Source: Prorocentrum cordatum (Eukaryota; Sar; Dinophyceae; Prorocentrales; Prorocentraceae). From it: a stretch of 64,000 nucleotides of DNA. A model generated the notes under the pieces. That model was given only the letters and a program-made list of their open reading frames with translations. It made no database searches and was not told the origin of the DNA. The stretch is from the NCBI GenBank assembly GCA_963575745.1, contig CAUYUJ010014326.1:90001-154000 (forward strand), given 5' to 3'. Positions 23,831 through 33,879 of the stretch are shown piece by piece; position 1 is the stretch's first letter; each line of letters opens with the position of its first letter. The position numbers and the translations under genes are program-made.

Positions 23831-24206
23831 GCTGAGGCCAGCAGGGACGGCGAGGCTGGCGCTGGCTGCTTTGCGCCAGCGGATGAATGGGTGAATCCCT
23901 TCAGAGAAACCTTTCTGCCAAGCCGCCGCGGACCAACCAATGCAACCATCATCAAACGAGTTGAAACAAGTGCCACACTCCACGGCAAATCAGGTTGCCG
24001 CAGGTCGGCTCGAAACGACGCCATAGGTCGGCTTGACGCCGCGGGTCGGCATGCATGCGCTCCACGGCATCATAATGAGGCCGCCGTCATCGTGCAAATG
24101 CCCACGGTGGCCTCAATCGGAGTCGGACTCATGCACGGTCGCCGTCTTCAGAAGACGGCCGTCTCATCCACCATGGCCTTAATTGGCCTCCTCATCCACC
24201 ATTGCC

Positions 24207-24815
24207 TCAATCGGAGTCGGACTCCAACACGGTCGACGTCGTCTCCCCAACCTCCTCGCACGTGTATTCCACCGTGCACTCGACGTCCAGCGGGCCCCTC
24301 GTCTTGGTGCCAGCCGAGTACTTGTTGGTGCACGTCGACGTCAGGCCCTGGAAGATATCGCCAAGGCCGTCGGGGATCACCGCACCCTCCTTGAAAGTAT
24401 GCACGATGCACTTCCTGCGCTTCTCGTAGACGACCTTCGCCAGCTTGCGCCGAGGCCGATTCCATGCCCCTCCCTCATCAGACCTTGCCGTTGCCATTGG
24501 CAGCTCAGCCTTTGGCGTCTCCCCAATGCCCGCAGGAGCCGCCGCTGCAGATCCCTCGCCGTCGTCGGCATGCGGTGGCACGCTGTATGCGGCGGCAAAA
24601 CTCAAGCCACGCGGCATGCTGTCCTGGAGATCCTCCTGGGTGGCACCACCATCTCCACGCCATGAGGCTTCATGCGCAGGGCCTTCGGCGTCGCTCAAGC
24701 TGTCCTCCACCACCGTCACCATTGCATCTGCGGGCGGCGGCGTCTCCTGGGGCAGCTCCGGTGGCGGTGGCGGCGGTGGATACGGAGGAGTCCTGGGCTG
24801 CGCAGAGATGGCCAC
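24207..24815 (-). CDS. unknown 202-residue protein, unit 1 copy
   Basis: A minus-strand open frame of 202 codons kept in all three units. It has a proline-rich N-terminus (PYPPPPPPPELPQETPPP), an acidic EDSLSDAEG stretch, a middle of low complexity, a basic block (RPRRKLAKVVYEKRRK) and a C-terminal part with three cysteines (TSTCTNKYSAGTK, DVECTVEYTCEEV) ending in ESDSD. No family was recognised. The frame may be one exon of a larger gene, since the inverted duplication just upstream also holds coding-like sequence on this strand. Unit 1 has a GTGG to GGGG-type difference (EEVGETT, against EEVWETT in units 2 and 3). Confidence 0.55.
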   Translation of the reverse strand: MAISAQPRTPPYPPPPPPPELPQETPPPADAMVTVVEDSLSDAEGPAHEASWRGDGGATQEDLQDSMPRGLSFAAAYSVPPHADDGEGSAAAAPAGIGETPKAELPMATARSDEGGAWNRPRRKLAKVVYEKRRKCIVHTFKEGAVIPDGLGDIFQGLTSTCTNKYSAGTKTRGPLDVECTVEYTCEEVGETTSTVLESDSD

Positions 24816-24925
24816 GCGTGGAAGAGTTCACCGCGTAGAAATCAGCATGCATGAAGGGGCCTGAGTTTTGAACCACAATGGCGAATGATTTCAGGCGGGG
24901 CAGGGCACGAAGGGTGGGAAGCCAT

Positions 24926-25664
24926 GCGGAGCTGCTTGAGCGCATTGCTCAGCAGCGCGTTGTCCATGCTCTGGGGGGCCTCGACGAGGCCAGGGGCGAA
25001 CGCAGCCAGCGCTGCCCTCATGTCGGCCGCCTTATCGGCGTGACAAGGCCCGTGTCCGCGCTTCTCGCCGCTCAGGTCAGCCCTCGAGGTGTCAAGCTGC
25101 GAGGCGCAGGCTGGGGCGCCGCGCAGCCTTGGACGGCCGCCCTCAGGAGCGCTGAGCGCGGCGGCGGCCAGGCGGTGCTCGGGCCCTGCGGGTGCGCCCA
25201 GGCGTTGCAAGGACAGGCGGAAGACGGAACAGAGACGACGACGACGACGACGACGACGACGGCGACGGCGACGGCGACGGCAACAGCGACGACGACGACG
25301 GTGGACTGCTTCCGAAGCGATCCACCGCGCCTGCAACCTCGTTGCAGGAAGCCTGACGCCAAGTGTTCAGCTTGTCTTTTCCTTGATCCTGACACGGTCA
25401 GCTTGCGCCTCGGAGGCGGCCGTCAACGGGCACGCCCAGGCGTTGCAAGGACAGGCGGAAGACGGAACAGAGGTTCATGGGCCGTGCTTCGTGTCGTGCC
25501 TGGCGCCGTGCCTGGTGCTGTGCCTCGCGCCGTGCCTGGTGCCGTGCCTGGTGCCGTGCCTCGTGCCGTGCCTCGTGCCGTGCCTGGTGCCGCGCCTGGC
25601 GCCGTGCCCCGCGCCGTGCCTCTTGCCGTGCCGCGACGCACGTCGCCGTCGCCGTCGCCGTCGC

Positions 25665-25729
<65 letters not shown>

Positions 25730-26170
25730 TCGTCGTCGTCGTCGTCGTCGTCTCTGTTCCGTCTCCCGCCTGCCCCTGCAACGCCTGGGCGCGCCCGCAG
25801 GACCCGAGCACCGCCTGGCCGCCGCCGCGCTCAGCGCTCCTGAGGGCGGCCGCCCAAGGCTGCACGGCGCCCCAGCTTGCGCCTCGCAGCTTGACACCTC
25901 GAGGACTGACCTGATCCTTTCATCGTCAAGGCGTCCTCGACGTTGTCGGACCTGAGCGGCGAGCGCAGCGCCAAGGCAGCGATAGGCGCGTTTCGCATAC
26001 AGATCCCATGGTTGGTGATGTTCAAGACGGAGAAGCGCGGATGCGGGCCTTGTCGCGCCGATAAGGCGGCCGACATGAGGGCATCGCTGGCTGCGTTCAC
26101 CCCTGGCCTCGCCGAGGCCCCCCCAGAGCATGGACAACGCGCTGCTGAGAGAGACGCTCAAACAGCTCCG
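24926..26170. repeat. large inverted duplication (unit 1)
   Basis: The left arm (24926-25310) and right arm (about 25640-26170) are reverse complements over some 370 bp, interrupted in the right arm by about 110 bp of extra sequence (25916-26025). The outer part of each arm carries the same coding-like segment (ADKAADMRA, QSMDNALL, LKQLR), reading outward from the centre in opposite directions. The inner part carries GAGGTGTCAAGCTGCGAGGC and then CGA/CGG triplet repeats (left) or CGTCGC repeats (right). The centre has a GTGCCGTGCCTC minisatellite (25475-25635). This looks like a foldback element or an inverted gene-fragment duplication. Confidence 0.85.
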
Positions 26171-26345
26171 CACACAGTGCCCACGCGCCGACGCGCTGGG
26201 CCCTGGGCCAACCGAAGGGTGGAATCAAGCGGAGCGGGCAAGCCTTCTGGTTCGGTGACCGAAACCAGCGCCCCACCATCCCGCCCCACCTGATTCACCC
26301 CTTCGGTAAGCCCATCCGCTGGCGCCCCTTGATTCACCCCTTCGT

Positions 26346-26615
26346 TCAATGTTGCTAGGGTCCTGTTTAATTGTCCTAGGGTCTCGTTTAGTTTTGCGAG
26401 GGTCCTCTTTAGTTTTCCTACGGTCTCGTGTGGATGCTGGTAGGGTCCTGTTTGGTTGTCCTAAGGTCTTGTCTATTTTTTTATGGGGTCCTGTTTCGTT
26501 GTCCTAAGATCTCGCTTAGTTGTCCTATGGTCTTGTCTAGTTTACATAGGGTTTTGTTTAATTTTGCTAGGGTCCGGTTTAGTTGTCCTAGGGTCTCGTC
26601 TAGTTTTCCTCAGCT
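26346..26615. repeat. TTTAG-TAGGG satellite, short block (unit 1)
   Basis: A short isolated block of the same 21/42-bp satellite as block A, followed by ATCATC/CACCATC-rich simple sequence at 26620-26755. Confidence 0.9.
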
Positions 26616-26924
26616 GCATCGTCAGCGTCGTCCTCACCATCATCGTCAACGCCTAGGGTCTTATAGGTATTTCACCGTCAACATGGCCATCACCATCATC
26701 ACGATCATCATCGCCACCATCGTCATCATCTTCATTTTCGTCATCATGCCTTCGGCAGGCCGGGGTAGAGCATGCTCGGCCCCCCCTTGGCGCCGCCCAG
26801 GACGACCCAGCAGTGGGAAACTAAACGCGGCCCAGGAGCAAACTGAACACGACTATGGTCGGTGGCGATGACGGCGGCTACTACAGCACGACTCACACGA
26901 CCACGGTCGGTGGTCGATGAGGGC

Positions 26925-27240
26925 GGCGGGAGCGAAGCTGAGGATTGAGATGATGCCGGTGGTCATGATGACGATGGTCATGATGTCGGTGGTCATGATG
27001 TCAGGGGTCACGATGACGATGGTCATAATGTCGGTGGTCATGATGACGCTGTTTGTGCTGATGATATGGGTGGTCATGATGGCGCCTACCACGATGGCGG
27101 CGGTGACGACGACGTCTTTTTCCGCTCGCAAGTGTCGCGGCGCCAGCTGCCGCGACGCCGCCTTGGCCTCAGAAGGCGCCAGAGGCAGCCGCACGCCGGA
27201 GGCAGCAGTGACTCGGCCACGCCAGAGGCCTAGGCAAGGC
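26925..27240. repeat. GATG minisatellite plus flank, copy 2 (unit 1)
   Basis: Second copy, same orientation, of the repeat and flank described at 23530-23830. It has the same GGTCATGATG repeats and the CGACGACGTCTTTTTCCGC flank, with a few small deletions. Confidence 0.85.
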
Positions 27241-27427
27241 CTGGGTTCGGCCAGGAACGAGCGGCCATCAGTGCGAGCAGCAGCTGAGCCCCAGCGCGCA
27301 GCGCAAGAATACTGGAGGGCACCCTATCGCCTGAGCAAGAGCAAGGACTCAATCAGTCACTCACCCGACACCACAAAGAAAAAAGCCTGGACCGCCGCTC
27401 ACTTACTCAACAGCTGGGCCCTCAAAA

Positions 27428-28792
27428 GCTAGGGTCTCGTTTAGTTTTGGTGGGGTCCTGTGTAGTTGTCCTAGGGTCTCGTTTACTTTTGCTAGGGTCC
27501 TGTTTAGTTGTCCCAGGGTCAGGGTCTTGTTTATGTTTTCCGAAGATCTCGATTAGTTGTCCTAGGGTCCTGTTTAGTTTTCCTAGGGTCTCGTTTAGTT
27601 TTGGCAGGGTCCTGTTTAGTTGTCCGAGGGTCCCGTTTAGTGTTGCTAGGGTCCTGTTTAGAGGTCCTGGGGTCTCGTTTAGTTTTGCTAGGGTCCTGTT
27701 TAGTTTTCCTAGGGTCTCGTTTAGATGTGCTAGGGCCCTGTTTCGATTTACTACGGTCTCGTTTAGTTTTGGTAGAGTCCTGTTTAGTTTTGCTAGGGTC
27801 CTGTTTAGTTGTCCTAAGGTCTCGTTTATGTTTGGCAGGGTCCTGTTTAAATTTCCTATGGTCTCGGTTAACTTTGGTAGGGTCCTGTTTGGTTTTCCCA
27901 AGGTCTCGTCTAGTTTTGGCAGGGTCCTGTTTGGTTGTCCGAGGGTCGCGTTTAGTAGTTGGTAAGGTCCTGCTTCGTTTTCCTAGGGTCTCGTTTAGTT
28001 TTGCCGGGGTCCTGTTCAGTTTTCCTAGGGTCTCGCTTAGTTCTGCTGGGGTCATGTTTAGTTGTCCTACGGTCTCGTTTAGTTTTGGCAGGGTCCTGTT
28101 TAGTTTTCCTGGGGTCTCGTTTAGTTTTGGCTGGGTACTGTTGAGTTTTCCTAGGGTCTCGTTTAGTTGTGCTAGGGTCACTGTTTAGTTGTCCGAGGGT
28201 CTCGTTTAGTTTTGCTAGGGTCCTGTTTAGAAGTCCTAGGGCCCCGTTTAGTTTTGGTAGGGTCATGTTTAGTTTTCCTATGGTCTCGTTTAGTTTTGGT
28301 AGGGTCCTGTTTAGTTTTCCCAGGGTATCGCTTAGAGTTGCTAGGGTCCTGTTTCGTTTTACTACGGTCTCGTTTAGTTTTGGTAGAGTCCTGTTTAGTG
28401 TTCCTAGTGTCTCGTTTAGTTTTGTCAAGGTCCTGTTTAATTTTCCTGGGGTCTCGTTTAGTTTTGGCAGGGTCCCTATTCGATTTCCGAGGGTCTCGTT
28501 TAGTTTTGCGAGGGTCCTGTTTCGTGTTCCTAGGGTCTCGTTTAGTTTTGGTAAGGTCCTGCTTAGTTGTCCGAGGGTCCCGTTTAGTGTTGGCAGGGTC
28601 CTGTTTAGTTGTCCGAGGGTCTTGTTTAGTTTGCTAGGGTCTTGCTTACTTGTTCTAGGGTCTCGTTTAGATTTGCTAGGGTCCTGTTTCGTTGTCCGAT
28701 GGTATCGTTTAGATGTCCTCGGGTCTTGTCTAGCTGTCCTAGGGTCTCGTTTAATTTCCCTAGAGTCATGTTTAGTTGTCCTACCTTGAGAC
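27428..28792. repeat. TTTAG-TAGGG satellite, block B (unit 1)
   Basis: A second long array of the 21/42-bp satellite. It contains apparent open frames of up to 281 codons on the minus strand, all following the 14-residue period and interrupted by phase shifts. It ends at a hairpin-forming border sequence at 28795-28894. Confidence 0.95.
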
Positions 28793-28794
28793 TC

Positions 28795-28894
28795 CAAGGT
28801 CGATCTATAGTGCGGGGTCGAACTATAATGCGGGGGTTATACTTTTCTGCGGGTCGATCTATAGTTCGGGCGCGCCGAAAATAATTCGACCCGC
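28795..28894. repeat. satellite border element with inverted repeat
   Basis: Three variants of GGTCGATCTATAGTGCGGG-like sequence, the last forming an inverted repeat (GCGGGTCGA at 28849 and TCGACCCGC ending at 28894). Identical or nearly identical elements close satellite block B in units 2 (near 42820-42919) and 3 (near 56851-56950). Confidence 0.7.
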
Positions 28895-29012
28895 CGTTTT
28901 GGGGCAAACGGGGCTTCAGCGCCCATGCTCGCGCTCACCCCACTGGGAGGGGTCCAACATATATTTGAGCCGACAGCAATGAATGACAACGATACACACA
29001 GAAGCGTTCTTT

Positions 29013-30883
29013 TCAAAGCATGCGCACAATCGGCTGGCCGCAGAACTTAGAGATGCATGCCACCGAAAACGCTCTCATGGACCTCCTTTGGCCCCTCCTT
29101 CGGCCAAATGCAGCTACAGATCCACCGAAATCCTCATCCCTATAGTTCCAGTGCTTCGCTGGTTCACCGCCGCCCATGCACAGCTCCAGAAACATGTGCA
29201 TTTTAGGCTTCACTTTAAAATGGGCAGGAAGCGCGTCTTGCAAAGCGGCCGTCTGCGTGGCAAACTTACTCGAATGCTCTCTAAGAATGTCCACAGCAAA
29301 TGGGTGATTGTCAGAGAGTGCCTCGTAACACCGACATAAGCTTTTCATCCCTGCGTGAATGGACGATTCTACAGCTGCCCGCTCGTCGACGCCATTCCTC
29401 CTATCAAGGAAAGCCTCCGCCATCTCCAATGCCCATGGAACCATGTGCCTGAGCATCCCCGCGCCGCACCTCATCTTAGCCGTCGTTGCTTTTTTTCCTT
29501 TCACAACGCCCCGCGTCAGTCTCGATAGGCGGCTGGTCTTCTCACCTGGCGGCTGCCTGTCGTAGAACGCCATCAAATGACCATGTAGTGTGGAGACGCG
29601 GCCTTTCTGGGTAGTTCCAGCCACCTTTTTGTGCGTTACAAGATACCATAGCAAGCCCCCTATGAAGTCAGCCGCTACTCCAAGATCAACAACGTGTAAC
29701 CAATCTAGCTTCAGCAACTTTTCGTTCGCATACGGCACTTGGAAGAGAGGGCACACCTGCTCGCCTGAAACGATAATCTTCGCAAGGACTTCTGGCCATG
29801 TGCGTCGGTGCGTTCTCCACGGCGCGTCTCTCCCAGTCTGCGATTTCACCTGCGGGGAGTAGCCAAAAACACTCCTCCTCCTCCTCCTCCTCCTCCACCC
29901 CTCCTCCTCCTCCTCCTCCACCCCCCCTGGAAGGGGCCGCAAAACGACGACGACGCACCCCCTCCCAGAGGGGATTTCCATCCTCCCCTGATCTGTTGCG
30001 CCCCCATGGCCTCGTCCTTCTTGATGTTGCACAGGAAGCATACTTCGTCATCTTGCCAGCCAAGTAGCTTGAGCACCTCCTTCATCATCTTCCAGTCCCC
30101 TTTGATCTGGCAAAGCACTCCGCCAATTGGTAGGGTTGCATCGGCCACTTGTCGGCGCTTCCCCCATGCGTCCTGCGCGCCGAAGGGAGAGCCGTCGCGC
30201 CGTGCCGCCGGCCAGCGCTTCGCAGCCAAGTGAACAAAGCTCCACTGCACCACTGCAAAAACATCATCAAATGAGTTGGGGCCCACGTGCTCTTTGAGGA
30301 ACGCTGTGATTGGGGCCCGCAGGTTTTTCCAGCGCCCCGCAGCCCCTGGCAACATGAGGCTGATGATCTCTGCGCTCATCGATCGGTCCCAGAAGCAAGG
30401 GACCCCGTTCTGCCACACGCCCAGGGCCACCAGGTCGTTGCAACCACTCTCCGCCCTGGCTCTTTGCACGTGGCGCAGAGACACGCCGTCGAGACTCGAC
30501 GTCTCCAGTAGCACGCTCCGCTCGCCAAAATGATGAAGTTGATGAAGTATTTCGTGAGGAAGCATCATCGCTAAGTCCATCAGTTGTTCTGTTTCAGACT
30601 TGGGGTCCCAGCCCCTCACCTGGCAGTGATAGAGCGGAGGCCACCCTTTCCTGAAGAAATCCCGCCTGAACTTCCTGGCAGCGTTTTTCATGCCCGACGT
30701 TGACTCCGTAGTGTGCAGGTCGGAGAGACCTGTCGCAGATGCAGAGACGCAGTCATTGATCAGCTGAGCGCCGCGCTGCCCGCTGACCACGTTGCTGCTT
30801 ATCAGGTCCTGCACGTTCGCTCTCAGCCGCCTCTCCGGCGGCAAGCCCAACCTGTCATAAGGCAACCGCCGCCTGGAAAGCAT
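29013..30883 (-). CDS. transposase-like unknown protein, unit 1 copy
   Basis: Two minus-strand exons. Exon 1 runs from ATG 30883 to about 29985 and ends after CFLCNIKKDEAMGAQQ. Exon 2 runs from 29849 (after CCCCGCAG) to a stop at 29013. The roughly 140-nt intron holds GGA repeats and two CCCCT...AGGGG palindromes; its donor cannot be fixed. The joined protein is about 580 residues. Visible features are a CxxC pair (CFLCN), LDWLHVVDLGVAADFIGGLL, HGHLMAFYDRQPPGEKTSRL, and KPKMHMFLELCMGGGEPAKH followed by WNYRDEDFGGSVA. By eye this layout resembles cut-and-paste transposases with an H-x-x-D-L-G motif, but no catalytic triad could be assigned. A spliced-leader-like relic lies 40 nt upstream of the ATG. 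Confidence 0.6.
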
Positions 30884-30922
30884 CCCGCGGGGCCCGCGGG
30901 AGACAGGCGCGAGCGCGGCGGC

Positions 30923-30947
30923 CTTGAGCCACTGCAGTGGCTACGGA
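30923..30947 (-). other. probable spliced-leader (DinoSL) relic, unit 1
   Basis: On the minus strand this 25-nt stretch begins TCCGTAGCCA and ends GGCTCAAG. These are the first ten and last eight bases of the 22-nt dinoflagellate spliced leader. The four-T centre of the leader is replaced by seven bases (CTGCAGT). It lies 40 nt upstream of an ATG in the right orientation. Genomic leader relics are known in dinoflagellates as traces of mRNA reinsertion. The caveat is that its core is also a perfect palindrome, which could arise otherwise. Confidence 0.55.
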
Positions 30948-31313
30948 CATGCGCGGCTGAGGCAAGGGGCCCTTGCCCTTTCCCGCGCCCCTCCTCCGCG
31001 CCCTCCTTCAATCCCTTTCATGCCCCTCCCCTCCTGCTACTCCCCTCCTGATGATACCAAGCCCCCCTCCCCCCCGCCCCCCCCTCCCCCCACGCCCCTG
31101 CGATGAGGGGGGCTTCTTTACTGGCAAACCCAGAAACACGCGGCCCCTCACGAAGGGGCACCCCTGGCAGAGGAAGCGGCAAGTTCTCGTTTTCCCACGG
31201 GCGTCGGAAAGGCAGCGCTGCATGCGCGTCGTCGGGCGAGGCAGAGCATCTCAAACCCTACTGCATATATGCATGTAAATACTGATATGTAGATGTAGAT
31301 GTAGGGCCGCAGC

Positions 31314-32654
31314 TCAATTGAGGAACTTCTTGAAGCGCTTGACCGAGAGCTGAATGCCCTCGAACATGTGCTCGTGTGTGTTGTAGGCGGCCTGGACCTC
31401 ATTCTTCAGCTTATCGTACATGTCCGTGTCCTTGCCGACAGAATCAGCGCCCTCAATTTTCGCAATCAGAACCTCCATCGCCGTCTCGTGCTGGTCCGCA
31501 TTGTCCACGCACTTCTTGCACTCATCGGCCCAGTTCTGGAAGCTCTGACGGTCCTTCGTATCCTGATCCCCAGCCTTCGCGAGCAACTGATTCTTCGTGT
31601 GCTTTAGGAACTTCAGCTCCTTCTGATACTTGACCAGCATTTGCCTTGGTAGGGATCATAAACGAGCAATGCGCCGACATGCTTTTCAACGCAAACAACG
31701 CACGACAGAACGGATACGAACCAGTTTCTATCGCCATCCCCTCCAGGAGGGGCGGCGGGGGCGTGGCGGGGGAGAGGGCCCCCCTCTGGGAGGGGTCCGG
31801 CAGAGCACCAGAGATGGAAGGGCAGGGGGCGGCTGCCGAGGACGGCGCGCGATCTCGCCCTTCTTACTCACGATCTCTGGCCAGTGCGGATTCTCGATCT
31901 TCACCTCGCCGCCCCCACCCGACCCCGAAGCGCTGGACGACGGGAGCTCGGCCATCCTGATGCCTGCAGCTTCGAGTTGCTTCAGGTTCTTCAGGTTGGA
32001 CGTCCCCTTGAAGGTGCGCGAGTCCTTCGTCACCAGCTGGTCATCGTCCATGTTGCGCTCGACGAAGTACCACTCCTTCCACAGAGGCCTGTCCTTGACA
32101 TCTTCCTTGATGGGGAATTCTTCTTTGGTGCCATGCTCTTCGCTGTTCTCCTCCCACCATTCCTGCACGAAGGCAGTGGCTTCCTGGATGTTCGCAAAGT
32201 CTTTGATGGTGAGGTTCTTGAGGGCCAGTGCCTGCGATACATTCCGGTACCCTTTCTTGGCAGAGCGCGTGTGCACCTCTTCATTCGTGCATCTCTCTTC
32301 GAAGGTGGCCAACCAGTCAAGTGTCTTGTCCTTGTCACTCGCGAAGGTCTGCAAGAAACGCTTCCGATCGGCTGGGTCCTTCATCCCGTTCCAAAGCGCC
32401 TGGGCTGCTCTGGCGGATTCTGCTGTGCTCGTAGGTTTCCCGCTGCCGTCCTTCTTCTCCGACTGGTACTTGAGCCACGCCCTCATCTTGTCGGCCTCCT
32501 GCTTGTCGAGCCCGTGCCCCTTCGGGGCCGCCTTCGACTTCTTCGCCGCTGGTGCGCCCTGGCCCTCGATCTTCTTCTTCGGCGCCATGCTGCACAACGG
32601 TGTGAGGAGAGTGCCCAGCAGGAGCAGAGGAGGGACTACTCCTGGGGCGGGCAT
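31314..32654 (-). CDS. unknown two-exon protein (MAPKKK), unit 1 copy
   Basis: Exon 1 is 32654-31872 and ends PHWPEI at a consensus donor (GTGAGTAAG). Exon 2 is 31622-31314, after TATCAG, and ends KRFKKFLN. The 249-nt intron carries two CCCCT...AGGGG palindromes. The product is about 363 residues: a hydrophobic leader (VVPPLLLLGTLLTPLCS), MAPKKKIEGQ and other lysine-rich sequence, a charged core (KMRAWLKYQSEKKDG, ERKRFLQTF-like), a Trp-rich acidic block (FVQEWWEENSEEHG, RPLWKEWYFVERNMDDD) and a helical, probably coiled-coil C-terminus. Upstream, TTTTGCTGCTGTATCCCAAA followed by TTTCAG is a good trans-splice acceptor and favours 32654. MAPKKK at 32588 is an alternative start. No family was recognised. 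Confidence 0.62.
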
Positions 32655-32829
32655 GGCTGCCGCGGGACTGACCCCTGAAATTTGGGATACAGCAGCAAAA
32701 TCGAAATGCCCTGCGGCAGCCGAAACGCCTGCGAATGGCAAGTAGATCGTCGGGGGCCTTCCCCGCGCACTTCAGTGGTGCGTGTGGGTGTGGTGTGGTG
32801 CTGTGGGTGTGGCGTGTGTGGTGGTACAT

Positions 32830-33380
32830 TTCAGTATCGTCGAGCCTTCCCCTCAGCCAGGGGTTCGTTTCTCTCCCCTCGAAGGGGCTCGCAACCCACG
32901 CGGTCGCCTCCTCCCCCTCGAAGAGAAGGGGTGCTACCTCATCAGCGGTGAGGCGGGGAGGGGGAGGGGATGTGCCAGGGCCCCCCCCCCTCAGTAAGGG
33001 GTGCGCGCCCCCTCAAAAAGGGGCACCCCCCTCTCTGGATTGCTTTGCGCGGCAGGCAAGCACAGGGGCCCGAACGACTCACCCATGATGCAATGCTACT
33101 GCTCCCCCCTGCTGCCCCTGCTCGCACTGCCCCCCCTCATTAAAGGGGCTCGCCCTCAGTAAAGGACGGCGGTGCCCCTCCGCAAGGGGCCCGTCAAAGA
33201 TGTTTCAGGGGCCCCCCTCAATCAGGAACACCGCGCCCCCAACCCCCCTAGGGGGCCCGTCAGATACGGCCCAGCCCCGCCCCCTCCCCCCCCACCCTCA
33301 GCCAGGGGCGTTTCGCCCCTCAGCGGGACTCGTCTGGCCCCCATGCAGCGAGGGGGGTGCACTGCAAGCGACCTTTACGA
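32830..33380. other. spacer with clustered CCCCT-AGGGG palindromes (unit 1)
   Basis: No coding sequence, but a dense cluster of short palindromes of the form CCCCT, 3-7 bases, AGGGG: 32849-32863 (CCCCTCAGCCAGGGG), 32875-32887 (CCCCTCGAAGGGG), and others near 32918-32935, 32990-33000, 33012-33025, 33125-33150 and 33175-33190. The same cluster is at 46853-47405 and 60892-61445. Confidence 0.75.
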
Positions 33381-33382
33381 GA

Positions 33383-33556
33383 GAGATTCTCTTAAGAGAA
33401 TTCTCTTAAGAGAATTCTCTTAAGAGAATTCTCTTAAGAGAATTGTTGGTTTTGCCTGAGACATCCACACAATTCTCTTAAGAGAATTCTCTTAAGAGAA
33501 TTCTCTTAAGAGAATTCTCTTAAGAGAATTCTCCAAAGAGAATTTCCCCTTAAGAT
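33383..33556. repeat. palindromic GAATTCTCTTAAGA array (unit 1)
   Basis: Tandem copies of the 14-bp unit GAATTCTCTTAAGA. Both AGAATTCT and TCTTAAGA are palindromes, so every position of the array can pair with its neighbours. The array is split by one 30-bp spacer (TTGTTGGTTTTGCCTGAGAC...), flanked by GAATT and AATTC. Confidence 0.97.
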
Positions 33557-33879
33557 AATCGGTTTCGTGATCGCCCGCCCCCTCTGCCAGGGGCAGCCGC
33601 GCGCGCCCCTGCAATGAAGGGGCCACAGTCAAGCAGAGCCCCCTTAACCCGTACCGCCTCTATTCTGGCGCGAGAGGCCGCGCAACTGTATATGGATGTC
33701 GGCGCCGTCGCCGACGCGGTCGCCCCGCGGCTCAGGGCGCGCCGTCCTGGGGCGGATGGGGGTGCAGGAGGAAGATTGACAAGGAGGAAGAGCAGAAGCA
33801 AGAGGGATATGGACAAGGAGGAGGGCGGGCGACAAGCAGGAGCAGGAGGAAGAGTGACCAGGAGGATGGAGAAGCGGTC

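Noticed and set aside
25089-25955. Arg-rich and Ala/Thr-rich open frames through the triplet repeats
   Set aside because: They are translations of CGA, CGTC and GTGCC repeats and change with repeat number between units.
27952-28797. A 281-codon minus-strand open frame, with similar long frames in all satellite blocks
   Set aside because: It follows the 21/42-bp satellite period, other frames on both strands are equally open, and indels shift the phase between blocks.
32461-32480. A second spliced-leader-like match (TGGCTCAAG) in the MAPKKK gene
   Set aside because: Only the last nine bases match, and they lie in a coding frame (WLK) with no match to the leader's first half.
31630-32745. A 371-codon plus-strand open frame opposite the MAPKKK gene (also 45653-46768 and 59692-60807)
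   Set aside because: It is the complement of the two-exon minus-strand gene, whose splice signals, codon pattern and start context are far better. It reads through that gene's intron and has no independent support.
33383-33556. CRISPR-like array
   Set aside because: The repeats are contiguous without variable spacers, apart from one spacer conserved in every unit, and the context is eukaryotic.
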